Positions 20,562 to 31,412 of a stretch of DNA of 64,000 nt are shown here, piece after piece (position 1 is the stretch's first letter; each line of letters starts with the position of its first letter). The DNA comes from Prostheceraeus crozeri (Eukaryota > Platyhelminthes > Polycladida > Euryleptidae), in NCBI GenBank assembly GCA_907163375.1, contig CAJQUW010016186.1, positions 62,001-126,000 on the forward strand. Direction: 5' to 3'. Position numbers and translations under genes: made by a program. The notes under the pieces were generated by a model, which saw nothing but the letters and a program-made list of their open reading frames with translations, ran no database searches and was not told the DNA's origin.

Positions 20562-21169
20562 CTAACGACCCTACGCTGTTGGAAATTACTACCGGTATTT
20601 GAATCCTGGACCCTCAGATCATGGTTCATACTGACAGGCCTGCCAACGCTAGCACACGCAGAAAATTCCGGCTTATTAGACCAGATTTTCTTCGAAGCAC
20701 ACAAAACCTCAGCATAACTTATTTCGTCACCCACGTGCTTTTTAACCTGGTCCCTGACATTCTGCGGCAAAGCTTCCAGTAATAAAAGGCCGCTGACATA
20801 ATCCATAGGATTTTTACTTCCACCTTCCCTACTAGCAACATTAACCATCTTCCTTATTCTCTCCCCCACAACATCAAGTGAATCACCAATTATAGCCCTT
20901 GTACTCACTGCAGTTCTCCAAGCGTCCACGCGTCGCAGCCCGAAAGCACATCGTAACGCATTCTTAATAGCTGTTGCATTGTATTTATCAGCATCTGGCA
21001 AGTTCTTCCATGTGTCATACGCGGCACCTGACAAATTCATTGATAAAATCTTCCCCTCTTTATCTTGTAATTCATCTATTTCAATCGCCTGCTCGAAACG
21101 GTCCAACCACCTCTCACAATCTCCATCCCCACTAAACTCAACAATCTTTTTAATGGCCTTCATACTCAA
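20354..21169 (-). CDS. gag: gag protein with two zinc knuckles
   Basis: 271 codons starting MSMKAIKKIVEFSGDG, with a capsid-like helical region (CERWLDRFEQAIE) and two CCHC knuckles: CFGCNRIGHLRKDC and CFRCGQKGHYQSNC. It overlaps pol by about 200 bp, and pol lies in the -1 frame. The start codon lies 23 bp inside the 5' LTR boundary, so the leader is very short and no usual TGG-type primer binding site is seen next to the LTR. Confidence 0.9.
   Translation of the reverse strand: MSMKAIKKIVEFSGDGDCERWLDRFEQAIEIDELQDKEGKILSMNLSGAAYDTWKNLPDADKYNATAIKNALRCAFGLRRVDAWRTAVSTRAIIGDSLDVVGERIRKMVNVASREGGSKNPMDYVSGLLLLEALPQNVRDQVKKHVGDEISYAEVLCASKKIWSNKPEFSACASVGRPVSMNHDLRVQDSNTGSNFQQRRVVRCFGCNRIGHLRKDCQITCFRCGQKGHYQSNCSSTTAVPLNDVPGAAQQMQAVAPQQSKGMVPASQPRL
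20399..20447 (-). promoter_or_regulatory. -1 programmed ribosomal frameshift signal (gag/pol)
   Basis: In the gag frame the codons read CCT TTA AAC, placing the canonical heptamer T TTA AAC (plus-strand 20441-20447) in the right phase for -1 slippage. After an 8-nt spacer a GC stem GGGGGCA/TGCCCCC (plus-strand 20426-20432 and 20399-20405) closes a 20-nt loop. After slippage the reading continues as KRRAGGSATNAS, the pol frame. The structure follows from sequence; activity is inferred. Confidence 0.85.
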
Positions 21170-21192
21170 TGCAATTCGTTGCCCGGCTAGCT

Positions 21193-21409
21193 TCTGAGAA
21201 CCAAATTAACGTTTAAGTTATAGTTTATTGCCTCCGAAAGTCAATGGGTGACACTTGTTTACAAAATATGCAATTCCGCACTTATCACAATGCGTTGACA
21301 CACAACCTCACAATAACACAAGATCATATCACATATTTACACATGTACATCTAACATTAAAATAGTTCATATAAACAAAACACTAAATATCCGAAATCAT
21401 TATTCTACA
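21193..21409 (-). repeat. 5' LTR
   Basis: Direct repeat of 17027-17243. Followed outward by the TCTAG duplication (21410-21414). Confidence 0.92.
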
Positions 21410-22145
21410 TCTAGCTTTGAGTAAGCTCTTTGAAATTGATGAATAGATGTTTCTAGGTTTTGCCCAAGGTCTTTGCCGAATCCTTGCTCGACAACATTCT
21501 TGAACTCACGGAAAGCTGTGGAATACTGTTCAAGTCTAACTTTGTTTTGGTCAAGACAACGAATTGATGGAATTGACAACGAATCAGCATGGTTCAACAG
21601 CTTGCGACACATATTTCCTGTAAATTCACCACCATGAAGCTTCGGTTGCATTAAGCCCAACTCGTTCAACCATTCGTCAGTCTCTCGTGGACATGATTTC
21701 TGTATTTCCTTGAAAATCTTGTTGACAATTCTCAACATAAGATGTAGTTCGGGAGGTGGAATCACATCAATCAATAATGCATTTGTTTCACCACGAACAA
21801 TAGGATGGTGAACGCAGCTCTTGAATTCTTTTACTGAAGCTGTTGAATTATAGATCTTCCGTGTTCGATCATATTGGTCGGCAAGCCGCTTGATTTCTCC
21901 AACGGTGCGCATATGATAGGATCTAGAAATGCATGCGTTTGAAAATTCAGATTTAGGACATACACAATACAAACAGGGAAATGAACTAGAATGAGATTGT
22001 AATTCGGAGAGAATATTGGCCATTTTTAAATCAACAGCACAAACATATCGAAACTCAATTTCGTCGATCTTAAGTAAATTCAAAATGTGACGAATGTTAG
22101 AATATGTCTCAGTAACTCCTTGCAAAATCGCAATTCTGCCGTTAA
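21410..22145 (-). pseudogene. gene X, middle segment
   Basis: About 245 codons beginning at NGRIAILQGVTETYSNIRHI, followed by VDLKMANILSELQSHSSSFPC, PPPELHLMLRIVNKIF and GGEFTGNMCRKLL. These blocks match my memory of an uncharacterised repeat-associated family in Hydra and other invertebrates. Its upstream side ends at the TTAA where the Sola-like element inserted, and its downstream side at the TCTAG target of the LTR retrotransposon. No stop occurs within the segment. Function unknown; the many-copy distribution suggests a mobile-element or expanded family protein. Confidence 0.78.
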
Positions 22146-22166
22146 AAGGCAAAACGACGTATTTCG
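22132..22166 (+). repeat. 35-bp perfect inverted repeat, left end of the Sola-like element
   Basis: Exact reverse complement of 32978-33012. It consists of target sequence AATTCTGCCG, the TTAA duplication (22142-22145) and the transposon terminus AAGGCAAAACGACGTATTTCG split across 22146-22166. Confidence 0.9.
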
Positions 22167-22257
22167 GAATGTCATGGTTTTGAGAAAATCTGCTTTGTAA
22201 ATGATGTCATTCTAGGTGTGAATTCTGCTTTTTATACTTCCTGTATCTCATCCGATA

Positions 22258-22556
22258 TTTTAAAAGGTAAAACAACGTATTTCGAAATACGTTTCCCATT
22301 TGCATGGATTTTAAAAGGTAAAACAACGTATTTCAAAATACGTTTCCCATGTGCGTGGATTTTAAAAGGCAAAACAACGTATTTCGCAATACGTTTCCCA
22401 TGTGCGTGGATTTTAAAAGGCAAAACAACGTATTTCGAAATACGTTTCCCATGTGCGTGGATTTTAAAAGGCAAAACAACGTATTTCGAAATACGTTTCC
22501 CATTTGCGAGGATTTTAAAAGGTAAAACAACGTATTTCGAAATATGTTGCGCCTAC
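22258..22556 (+). repeat. 51-bp iterons, left array (six units)
   Basis: Units start TTTTAAAAGG at 22258, 22309, 22360, 22411, 22462 and 22513. Each contains a near-palindromic core ACGTATTTCGAAATACGT (perfect in most units). Because 51 is 17 codons, both strands stay open, which creates spurious repeat proteins. Likely transposase binding sites. Confidence 0.92.
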
Positions 22557-23187
22557 TGTAGCTTAGATTTCAACAGACAGAACCGATAACGTTCGATCAC
22601 AGCGTAAATTGAACTCAAGAAATACCAAAAACATTTACATAAGCTGCCACGTTGTCAAATTTGTCCTCTACTCCGCAATTTTAGTGCCGTCTCCAAAATG
22701 CAATTGGAGTGATATTATAAAATAGTGATAGTGTGATAGTTCTGCAAAAGGGTATTTCGATATTTTTGCCACTATCTACATGAAGTTGTACTGCAATTAC
22801 ACCCAATTATATATAGCTACAACTACTGCAGTTTTATGTACTTTGTACACATATTTGTACTTTTACCCTGTTCATAGAAACGATGCCATACAACTTCCAT
22901 GTATACACGTAATCGAATTATTATTTCGGTCTATATTCATTATACGTCGGTCTCTCACACTATCTACTTATTGATGTCCTGTTACATATTTGCATGTAGA
23001 CTAATGATACTGGTAGGCCCCAAGTCTGTGTTTGGCACCTTAGAATATTTCAAAACAAAATATAAAAATCAAAATATGTTTTATGATTTAAGTATGTGTA
23101 ATTATGCCATTACAAACACAAAATTGTACAGTTATGTCTTTAATCAATAGAAAAATCTCGGTAGTCTTTCTTTAGGCATAATAAAAT
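22557..23187. other. no gene recognised
   Basis: Spacer between the left iterons and the transposase-like gene: AT-rich, short frames only. It would hold the 3' untranslated region of the transposase. Confidence 0.4.
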
Positions 23188-25324
23188 CTAAAAATCACAT
23201 TCCCTAACATTCATGAGATCGTCAACATCACCAACTTCCATATCTTTGTAAAATTGTTGACGATTAATAGGCATATGTTTTGAAAGATTCACCAGGTCTC
23301 TTTTCTTCTGTTGAGAAATACCCCGTTTCTTGATTTCTTTTGGTATCCCTTCAATTGGTCGATCTTGCTCATTCATGATACCTTTAAGCACGGATTTTTT
23401 GAAAATAGGATGCTCTTGGAAAGGTCCATCGAAATTTAGCTTTAGAAATACATCGTATGAACCTTTTCTAAAGTGAACCACACGCGCTTCAGATAAGCCA
23501 CGTAATCGCGCTACAGTGTCGGTCATTTGGAAAGCCCAAAAATCATCATATTTCAGTGCAACCGAGTTCATTCGCCTTCTTGAGTTATTAATCAGCTCTT
23601 TCATATCATCAAAATCATAAATCTCATTCGATTTTCGGAGTTTTTCTGATATTGCGGCATGGACGCTGTCGGTTGATATGTAGGTATGCCCAACTTCCAG
23701 GAATTTCAATGTTATCGTTTTGGCTGAAACGCGGATGTCATTCACAAGCAGCATTAAAACACTAAAGAGCAATTTGTTTTTATTCTGTGAATTGCAATTA
23801 TCGGCAAAGAAAATGATATCCTCAAAATCTCGGCAGAAATCTAGTATGAAGTGCGAGTAGGCGGATGCAATATTCTTAGCTTTTCGACCGGCTTGTTCCT
23901 CATGCCAAATGATACAGGTAGCTGATCCATTCGAGGCGACATCGCAAAAAGTTTCGTTAAAGACGATTAATTTTCGACTGAAAACAGCCTCTTTGATGGC
24001 TAGACGGGGAAGGAGTAAAACCTTCTGCATATCAACAGATACAACCTTGAAATTCGACTCTTCGGATTTAACTTCATCGCTTTTCATTTCCTCTCTTGCT
24101 CTACAATTGTTTTCTCGATGTTTATGGTATTCCAAACAGTCTCCTAGTGGAAGACATGAATGCTCTGCAAGATGTTTGTGATCTTCACAGACTGTACACT
24201 TGTCTTGCTGAGGTCCTTGAAACGAAATATTCATTTTGTGAAATTCTGTGTAAAAATAAGTGTGTGAACATGGAACATCTTTTGATCCTGTTTGTTTCAA
24301 TTTCATGTCAACGAAGTTATCATACAATTTACGAATCGATAATTCGCTCGAAAGATAACGACGATTAGGAGAATGTGCTAATCTATAATGTGAAATACAC
24401 GGCTTGTAGGATTCGATAAATTCATGAATTTCACTTCTCAATGTTTCGTCAAGTTTATTCGATGGTTCATGACGTCCTCTCCTATCAACAGTTGCACCAA
24501 GGTTGAGAGAGAGTTCATTAGCTGGAAGATTGAATACTGATCGAATAATGGAGTCTGATGCTTTATACCCCTGTGTCCTTAGGAAAAATCGGGAAAAATG
24601 TCTTACAAACTTTCATTTTATTCAAGGAATAAGACATAGATTTCATTTTACGTGTCAGTGATCCACCTGAGCACTTTGCCGAGACGTTTGTTTGAAGCAG
24701 TGAAACTTCTTCTGTCCTGTAACTTCATTTTCCAAAATGAATCATGGATTATCTGCCGAGTTTCATCAGTTATCAGATCACAAGAAAATCCCTTACTTCG
24801 AGGCAATTTGCTATCATGGTTACAATTGGATAGGAGTAAAGGATGTTTATCAACAACGTTGCTTTGAGCGACGTCATGATCTTCATCGCTTGTGATACCA
24901 GATTCACGATCAACACATGTAGAGCAGGACACAAAAGTATCATTCATATTTTCTTCATCACTTATTAAAACACTTGAATTTAGAAGTTCAGAAACACAAC
25001 TAGCAGGATAATCGGATCTAGATTGGTTTTCATCAAACACAGTATCTTCTTCTCTAGGGATGCTTTTGTGGTTCGAGACATCAAAAATTTTCCCAACAGG
25101 TTTGAAATCGCCGAAATCTTCATCCGCAAGCATCTTTTCGTCCAAGTCAACCCCACTACCATGAAGTTCGACCGATTGATAGTCGCATCCACTGCAATTT
25201 GGTAGCTGGAAATCGGCAATTGAGACCGATAGTTCATTTTCCTGGTCGGAATTCACTTTTGTCAGATGTTCCTGCAGCACGATCTCCTCCATTGCCGTAG
25301 GTTGTTCAGTGCAGTAAACCGCCT
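23188..25324 (-). pseudogene. Sola-like DDD transposase, main exon, frameshifted
   Basis: The exon starts after a splice acceptor CTACTTTCAG at 25325-25334 (reading EAVYCTEQPTAMEEIV). It runs through ITDETRQIIHDSFWKMKL, a break after ITDT near 24648, the stretch KVCKTFF, a second break near 24580 where a 10-nt insertion gives a repeated TTTTTCC, and then an open frame to 23188. That last frame has CTVCEDH, VSVDMQKVLLLP (D), FFADNCNSQNKNKLL (D) and GHTYISTDSVHAAISEKL (D). I recognise the DNC..QNKN family from many insect genomes as transposon-derived. Two frameshifts make this copy inactive unless they are assembly errors. Confidence 0.75.
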
Positions 25325-25583
25325 CTGAAAGTAGAATATCAAGACTTAACCATTTTTATATATTTTTAAATGCTTCTCAATATTTTAATTATATATCAGA
25401 ACATTTCATCTTAGATTTAATTAATTTAGATTTAATAGGAGTACATAATCATCTTTAAACAGCATTTTTGCATTTAAGCAACATGTACAATGTAGGCTAC
25501 ATGTCTTGATTTATTAGAGTGCATTTAAGCGTAAAAGATGAGTTTTAGGCCTACATGGTATACTGATATTTAGGCAATCTTAC

Positions 25584-25660
25584 CTTCACACTCATTCAAC
25601 ATATCTAGATAACTTCCATTGAAAGGATTATTCAACGATTCGTCTTCCGCACCCAAAACA
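25584..25660 (-). pseudogene. Sola-like transposase, second exon, 3' half
   Basis: Codes VLGAEDESLNNPFNGSYL and ends at a donor GAAG|GTAAG. The following intron is 25325-25583. Its upstream half lies at 31413-31631 on the other side of the Harbinger-like element. Joined with a single CAG target copy, the frame reads DDSSVLGAEDES without interruption. Confidence 0.72.
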
Positions 25661-26055
25661 CTGAGGCCGGATTTTCGACACGCGATAACCCTTAAACCAA
25701 GCAGTGGATCACCTATCCGCTCGTGAGCGACGCCCCCGAGTGCGGCTAACCCAATTCTCGACACAGGATAGCGAGCGGGCGCTCAGTCCAGTTTAGGATT
25801 TCCCCTTATCCTAGCTCCTAGTGGTTTCACGGGGCGGTTTAGGCATGAATCAGACAATTTATGGCTACTGTTGGTTAGCAAAGACACAATATCTTACATA
25901 GAATAGAATAGAATAAATGTTATATTGATAATGGAAATCATGCATTACAATTTTACAATGATCGGGTATAAGCAATGGTCAAAACATAAAGTCAATCAAG
26001 AAAAAACGATGTATCAACAAAGAAAATTGAACTTCTACAAGAATGCATCACTTTA

Positions 26056-27990
26056 CTAAGTCATGCTGTTGTATAACGCTGTACAAAATGGGAAAAAAGA
26101 AGCTCGGCTAGTTTCGGTTCGGCAGTATGGCACAAGTAGCTTGCGAGACAAACGTGGCTGAGTCAAATGGGAAGGTGCTAAGTGGTGAAGCTGATTGTCA
26201 CTATAGTCAATAATTCCTTTGAATGCTTTTAAGGCCAGATGCTCACGTCGAATTGCTAGAGGTGTGAATCTATCACAATCACATTCGATGCCACAAATTA
26301 TACGGTGGCATCGTCGACGAATTTTTTCTAGTCTCTCCGAATTTTTCTTGTTAATTCCAATTAACAGCGGAGCATTGTATTCGAACGTTGATAATATTAC
26401 AGCATTATAAATCAGCATCAGTTCTGGTTTGGACAAATTGTATTTCAAACGCTTCAGTATGAATAACCGACGACTGGCTCGCTTGCATAGGTTATCCACA
26501 AAAGAGTCCCATGTCAAATTGGAGTTGAATAGCACACCAAGAATTCGGAGCTGATCCTTGAAAAAGGGGTTTGACGGAGAGAATACCTGTCTGTTGCGCA
26601 CAAGCATGCACTGAGTCTTTTCACGGTTTAAAGTGAGGCCATGTGAGGAACACCAAAGGTCGATATTGTACATCTCAGTCTCCACTAGCAAGTCAACATT
26701 GTCACTATTACAAATTGGCAACGCTAAAAGCACATCATCGGCATATTTACACATTACAGCTGATTTGTGTCTCGGCTTCAAAGAACTCATATGGACACAG
26801 AATAAAAATGGCGAAAGTTTCCCACCTTGAGGTATACCTGATGTGACCTTAACAATGGAACTCTGTTTGTCTCTCACTTTGACATACTGTCTACGATCCT
26901 GCAAAAAATTACAGCACCACAATAAAAAGTGCTTAGGGAACGCAACATTAATAAGAGATTCTACTAAACTTCTATGAGTGACACGATCGAAGGCTTTAGC
27001 CATATCAAAAGACATGAGTAAAACTCCACTATTTTGTAAGTTGTCAAGGGATGATGTTATAAAGTCATGTACTCTGATATTCGCATGCAATGTAGAGTGG
27101 TTTGGTCGGAATCCATATTGGTCTGGTCCATATGCATCAATGAAAGATGGCTTCATAGAGTCGATAACATACTGCTCTAGGACCTTTGTGAACACAGATA
27201 ACACGGATATTGGTCGAAAGTCGCTTACATCAGGATTCTTCTTTTTTGGGATCGGAGTGACAGATGCCATTTTCCAAATTTCTGGGACAGTCTTTGTTTC
27301 GAGGGAGAGAGCAATGAGATGAGAAATCGGTCCTGCTAGGATGTCACTCGCCACTTTAGCAAGAAATGGAGGGAATTCGTCAAAACCGGCCGCTTTTTTG
27401 ACGTTCAGCTTCTCAAGATAATTCCTGGTCTTTTCTTGAGAAACAGTGATGTTCCATTCACCATTGTCGTCCATATTCTCAATTAGCTGGTAAATTTCAG
27501 ACCAGTCCGATGATGGACAAAAATTAGACAGCAACGCAGTGTTTATGTCCTCAATGGTTTCATCACTGAAACTGTAGGAATCTGATTGTTTAGAAGTATC
27601 AGAAACAACTTTCCATATTCCATTTGGTTTTCGCTTGAGTTTTGATATCCAATTCATCTTTGCTTGTTTGATCTCTTTGCGAATTTTGGTCTTATACATG
27701 TTATACAACTCGTAGTTTCTGTTACGGAACGCTGCATACCTTTGATTGAGTACCTTGAGCTTGGGTGAAAACCATGATTTTTCTTTCCCGGTCATCTCCA
27801 CAACTTGATAAGGAATACTCTCTAAGGCACTATAAACAATCACATAGAAAAAATGACATTTTTCATCTATTGAAGCGTTTTGGCGGTAAAATGAGTGCCA
27901 TGGGAAAGAAGCCAATCTATTTAGAAAAGCAGCTACATCTTTCACGGAAATCATAAACTCTTGCAGAATACGAACAATTCTTATGAGCAT
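26056..27990 (-). pseudogene. LINE ORF2, reverse transcriptase part
   Basis: About 640 codons with non-LTR RT blocks: FRPISVLSVFTKVLEQYV, YGFRPNHST, FDMAKAFDRV (catalytic D), GIPQGGKLSPFLF and CKYADDVLLALP (catalytic DD). The C-terminal stretch with CHRIICGIECDC is usual for this group. It overlaps the endonuclease frame by about 70 bp in another phase, so ORF2 is split by one frameshift near 27950; the first residues of this frame are artefactual. Confidence 0.9.
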
Positions 27991-28690
27991 TTTGACATTT
28001 AAAAAGAGTCTTACACGGTTTCAAGATTACAGTGTTGTGGTCAGAACTATCAATTGGTGGACCGATGTTCAGTGGGGTTTCGTCACAATCACCCGATTCA
28101 CAAGATGAACAATAGTAAAATGAAAAAGCAGTCTTAGAAAGGAAAATCTTATCCAAGATAGACGTTTTTCTAGTTTCGCTATTTACCACTTGTACAAGTT
28201 GGAGTGACTGATTGAGATAAACTGTAGGCAATTGATTTATATCTCCAGCTATCACGAAATGAGTTGTATTGAAAGTATCACAGAAAGTGACTAATACATC
28301 ACTTACCTCTGTATATTGACAACTTTTCAAATTGGGAGGGACATAGATAACAATCATGATAATGTCATTAGTCTTAAAATAGACACAAAGACACTCAAGA
28401 AATGATAGTTGCCGCGGAAAAACTATAATTTCAAATTGTAAATTGCACCGTACATATGCACAGACGCCTCCACCTCGCCTCCCATCAGTTCTATCTTGAC
28501 GGATAAGAGTGTAGCCAGAAATGCTCACTTCTTCATCAGCCACAGTCTGAGTGAGCCAAGTCTCACAAAGTGCGATAACATCATGGTTTTCACATGCAGC
28601 AATGACACGAACCTCATCAAATTTAGGTCTCAATGATCGAATATTCGTCAGTAAAATATTCGGGATTTCCATTTTCCTAAAAGCGCTCAT
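27917..28690 (-). pseudogene. LINE ORF2, endonuclease part
   Basis: APE-type endonuclease, about 245 residues. Motifs: NIRSLRPKFDEV, ALCETWLT (catalytic E), RRGGGVCAYVR, VIYVPPN, FVIAGDIN (catalytic D, N) and IDSSDHNTV (catalytic D, H). The ATG overlaps the ORF1 stop as TAATG (28688-28692), suggesting reinitiation. The frame is lost near 27950, where the RT frame takes over. Confidence 0.9.
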
Positions 28691-29487
28691 TAAAAATTTT
28701 TGGCAAAAGATCTTGGGACAATTTTATTCCTGTATAGAATCACATCTTCTCCGCTTTCTTTCCTATCTTTGAGTTCTTTGCGCAGTTCCTTGTCTTTGAT
28801 TTGCTGAAGAGAGGTAAGGTCATTATTGATGTACACATTTCTGAAGTCAGTTGAATTTCGCAGATTTCTACTGTTCCTCAGAACCGATAATTTTTTTTGG
28901 AAATTGCCAAACGTTACTTTGATGAGTCTTGGAGCACTATTACGAGGTCTTCCAATGCGATTATATGATGTTAGAGACACAGCTTCACAATTGACTGTGG
29001 CCAGAATTTTTAGAATCTTTGATTCATCGTGTTGCTTTCGGTCATTTACTGAGCCATCGGTGGATTCTGCTATTCCAGCAAAAATCAAATTATTTCGTCG
29101 ACTAAGACGGTTTTCAAGTTCTTCCATGATGCCATCTGATACATGGGTCAAAGTTGCTTGATTATCAATATTCAGATCATCAATTTGGGACTGTAGAGAT
29201 TCGCAAGTCCGTTGCAACGATTTTTGCTGGTCCAGAACTTCTACCAACTTCATCTCCAAATTCTTGAAATGATCATTAAGCTTTTGTTCTAAAATTCTTT
29301 CAATATCGACTTTTGTAACAGCATCATTTACCTTGGCTTGCGCTGTCTGTGAGTCATAGGACTTTACTGCATCCTTCAACGCTATAGTCAATTGCTCTTT
29401 GTTCAACTTGCCGATTTGAGAACTTGACATCCTTCGAATTGAAGTAAAAGAAAAAGAACCGTTTAAATCTTTTCCTTCAGGCATCAT
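28690..29487 (-). CDS. LINE ORF1 protein
   Basis: 265 codons. A central coiled-coil-like segment (KLNDHFKNLEMKLVEVLDQQ, about 85-135) is followed by NNLIFAGIAES and then a basic C-terminal domain (RPRNSAPRLIKVTF). This order, coiled coil then an RRM/CTD-like RNA-binding part, is typical of LINE ORF1 nucleic-acid chaperones. It is intact and ends in the TAATG overlap with ORF2. Confidence 0.82.
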   Translation of the reverse strand: MMPEGKDLNGSFSFTSIRRMSSSQIGKLNKEQLTIALKDAVKSYDSQTAQAKVNDAVTKVDIERILEQKLNDHFKNLEMKLVEVLDQQKSLQRTCESLQSQIDDLNIDNQATLTHVSDGIMEELENRLSRRNNLIFAGIAESTDGSVNDRKQHDESKILKILATVNCEAVSLTSYNRIGRPRNSAPRLIKVTFGNFQKKLSVLRNSRNLRNSTDFRNVYINNDLTSLQQIKDKELRKELKDRKESGEDVILYRNKIVPRSFAKNF

Positions 29488-29547
29488 TCAAGCTTTTGAG
29501 CAGAAGCAAGTGATGACAAACGGCAAAATCAAAATTGATATTCAGTT

Positions 29548-29606
29548 GGATTTGAACCCTCGACTGTGTAACCAAATCACAATACTGAAGCCAATGAGCT
29601 ACGACC
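29548..29606 (-). ncRNA. tRNA-like module (pol III boxes)
   Basis: On the minus strand an A box TAGCTCATTGG and a B box GGTTCAAATCC lie about 30 nt apart. No full cloverleaf can be drawn. It may be a SINE head or a tRNA relic. It sits just outside the 5' end of the LINE, inside the Harbinger-like element. Confidence 0.45.
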
Positions 29607-29834
29607 GAAACAATCAGAACACTGCTTCTGGAATATCTGGATCAGAGGAATGCCAATCTCGACGTAAGTGTGCAAATCCAGCTTTACAACATTTACGAAC
29701 AACGACAATGACACTGATTGAGGAAAGTGAACACAGATCAGCTGGATTGCGTAGATATCTGGCAGGAGCTGTAAAAATGTACGACCGTCCACTGGCAGCA
29801 TAGATTGTTTGAGTAAATAGCAAAAAATAGTTCA

Positions 29835-29906
29835 GTGAGGGAGGGATCGAACCCTAGAACCTGTTCTCGACGGTTAGCCAACGAGGCAGTTTGGCCACCG
29901 GAGCAC
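29835..29906 (-). ncRNA. tRNA-like module (pol III boxes)
   Basis: On the minus strand it starts GTGCTCCGGTGGCC and ends GGTTCGATCCCTCCCTCAC, with an A-box-like TGGCC...CGTTGG and a good B box. The outer bases GTG/CAC pair, but the acceptor and anticodon stems are poor. Probably SINE-derived. Confidence 0.45.
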
Positions 29907-30503
29907 TCGCGCGATAAGAGTCGCCCTGCAGTAACTTATTGGGAGAATAGTGCAGACGATCGAGGTCGTGGCCGACTTCCGATAAAATAGTGACGTCGGC
30001 AACACACAGCGGATCTCTCAGCACGACATTATCGCATGCAGGCAAGGGAGAGAGAGAGCGCGCAGGCGGATGGAACAACGATTCACAGGCGAAGACGGCC
30101 CTGCAGTATGGATGTCGATGTGAGGCGATTGCTTGAGGGAACCAAGCCAAGAGATACAGTAGTGGTTGACTCGCGGAGACAGTGGCGCTATAACCGGCTG
30201 GACCAATCACTGTGTCGAAAATTTGCCAAAAGTATTGTGAAACAGTTCGGAGTTGGGAGGATCGCAGCACATGAACCACTGAGCGGAAGAAAATGCAAGA
30301 GGGCTCAAACGATAGAGTGGCGCATGGCGATGCAGATGAATCAAAAAACTCGGGGAACGGTCAGGTAGGACCGAAGTTATGCGACAGTAAAGAGTCACGC
30401 TCAGGAGCACGACAAAACACGACCGCGCGCCAGGGAGGTACTCGATGTTCATAATAACATAATAACATTTCCTCTCTATCTGTGGTAAGAGACTAACTTG
30501 TGA
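29907..30503. other. no gene recognised
   Basis: GC-richer stretch within the Harbinger-like element. A 110-codon plus-strand frame (30036-30368) and overlapping minus-strand frames show no recognisable domain. Confidence 0.4.
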
Positions 30504-30689
30504 ATGATGGCTGCCTTCCTTGATATTTATCCTGACTTAGAAGATGAACACCAAATTCGACGAGATATTTTCTCATACAGTGACTCGAAATTCTATCGCC
30601 TTTACCGCTTTGATAAAACCACTTTCTCCTACATCGTCGATTTAATTCATATATTCCATCATAATGAAAAAAATCCAATCTTTCAATAA
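30504..30689 (+). pseudogene. PIF/Harbinger-type transposase N-terminal fragment
   Basis: 61 codons including DEHQIRRDIFSYSDSKFYRLYRFDKTTFSYIVDLI (residues 13-47), which resembles the N-terminus of PIF transposases (compare the intact copy at 34793, EEFRQRYRFSKPGVDYI). The DDE core does not follow; the frame ends soon after. Convergent with the Myb-like frame at 30775, as in the other Harbinger elements here. Confidence 0.55.
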
Positions 30690-30774
30690 AGTATGCATTT
30701 ATTGATATTCAGTACGGTATTCAATAACACAAGTATTATACCTCAGAAAATAAACCTGAGAAGAATATTAACAT

Positions 30775-31412
30775 TCACGGTAGTAAGTTGCAAAGTTCAG
30801 TAAGCACTTCAGGGCTACTACCGAGCTTCGCTAACAAGTTAGGTATCAGTACATTGTTAATGTTGTTGCACGTAGTGACAACGGCTTCGTTTGCCTTGAT
30901 TTGAGATTCAAGGGCTCGAACCTGCAGCTGCCGGATGTCTCTCACCGCATACGTTCGATCTTCACGTGGTCGAACAGGTGTTGTTGCTTGATAAGTGACG
31001 TCTGTCGTCCCGTGTGTTGTTGATGCAGTCACCGTATCGGGGGTCTCCTCAGCTTCCGTGAAGGAAACATTCGGTAAAGTGGTCGGCGTGTCCTCTTCGA
31101 AGGGTGGGATCACCGAGGATAAAGCTCCGCCGGGAACACCGCTCCAGCCTGCGGATCCGCCGTACATGCCGAACAGCCTCTCGTCCGCAACAGATAACTG
31201 TTTAGGAGGTGGACCGCCACCCGTCGTGCCACATCCTTTCTTAGTCGCCAAGTACCGAGTCTTGGCTCTCGTTTTCAGGTTCTTCATTTTCGTTTTGACC
31301 TGAGAAACGGTTCGCTTAAAACTCCCACATGCATTGAGAGCTTCTGTGATCTCCTCCCAAGCGACCTTTTTCTTTCGACCCTTAGCGTGAGCCTGTGTCG
31401 AGAATCCGGGCT
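30775..31412 (-). pseudogene. Myb/NAIF1-like accessory protein, N-terminally truncated
   Basis: About 210 codons. The second half of a Myb/SANT trihelix is visible (KKKVAWEEITEALNACGS, then VSQVKTKMKNLKTRAKTRY), followed by GTTGGGPPP, a low-complexity middle and a C-terminal helix (QLQVRALESQIKANEAV). PIF/Harbinger elements encode such a protein to help the transposase bind DNA and enter the nucleus. The first helices are missing: the open frame runs straight into the element terminus at 31412, so the true 5' end is lost. Confidence 0.65.

Larger units (their letters stand above)
17027..21409 (-). mobile_element. LTR retrotransposon inserted in gene X
   Basis: Two 217-bp direct repeats (17027-17243 and 21193-21409), near-identical, flank gag and pol on the minus strand. 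A 5-bp target duplication TCTAG lies outside (17022-17026 and 21410-21414). Domain order is gag, protease, RT, RNase H, integrase, as in Ty3/gypsy elements. The RT motifs (LDLKKAYLQI-like, LTRLGFGL, YIDD) are unlike the three gypsy copies at 43-57 kb, so it is a separate lineage that I cannot name with confidence. Gag and pol are both open, so the element may be young. Confidence 0.93.
25897..29487 (-). mobile_element. CR1-like LINE
   Basis: ORF1, endonuclease and reverse transcriptase lie in order on the minus strand. The 3' end is the short repeat TATTCTATTCTATTCTATG (25897-25915), like the ATTCT-based tail repeats of CR1 elements. No poly(A) tail is seen. The 5' boundary is uncertain, close to or a little beyond the ORF1 start at 29487. 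Confidence 0.85.
25664..31412 (-). mobile_element. Harbinger-like element inside the Sola-like transposase exon
   Basis: Termini AGGCCGGATTTTCGACAC (left) and, on the minus strand at the right, AGCCCGGATTCTCGACAC: 18-bp inverted repeats with two mismatches. CTG flanks both ends (25661-25663 and 31413-31415), a 3-bp duplication. It holds a transposase N-terminal fragment and a Myb/NAIF1-like frame, the two genes typical of PIF/Harbinger. The usual Harbinger target is TWA rather than CTG, so the superfamily rests on the genes. A CR1-like LINE sits inside it. Confidence 0.75.

Noticed and set aside
22145-22257. Gene X coding continuing upstream of 22145 (reading KYVVLPFNGR)
   Set aside because: KYVVLPF is the conceptual translation of the transposon terminus; the TTAA join to 33003 restores the frame instead and there is a stop further upstream.
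22218-22589. Repeat proteins on both strands over the left iterons, and the same at 32610-32931
   Set aside because: The 51-bp unit is 17 codons, so open frames on either strand are a consequence of the repeat. The conserved feature is the DNA palindrome.
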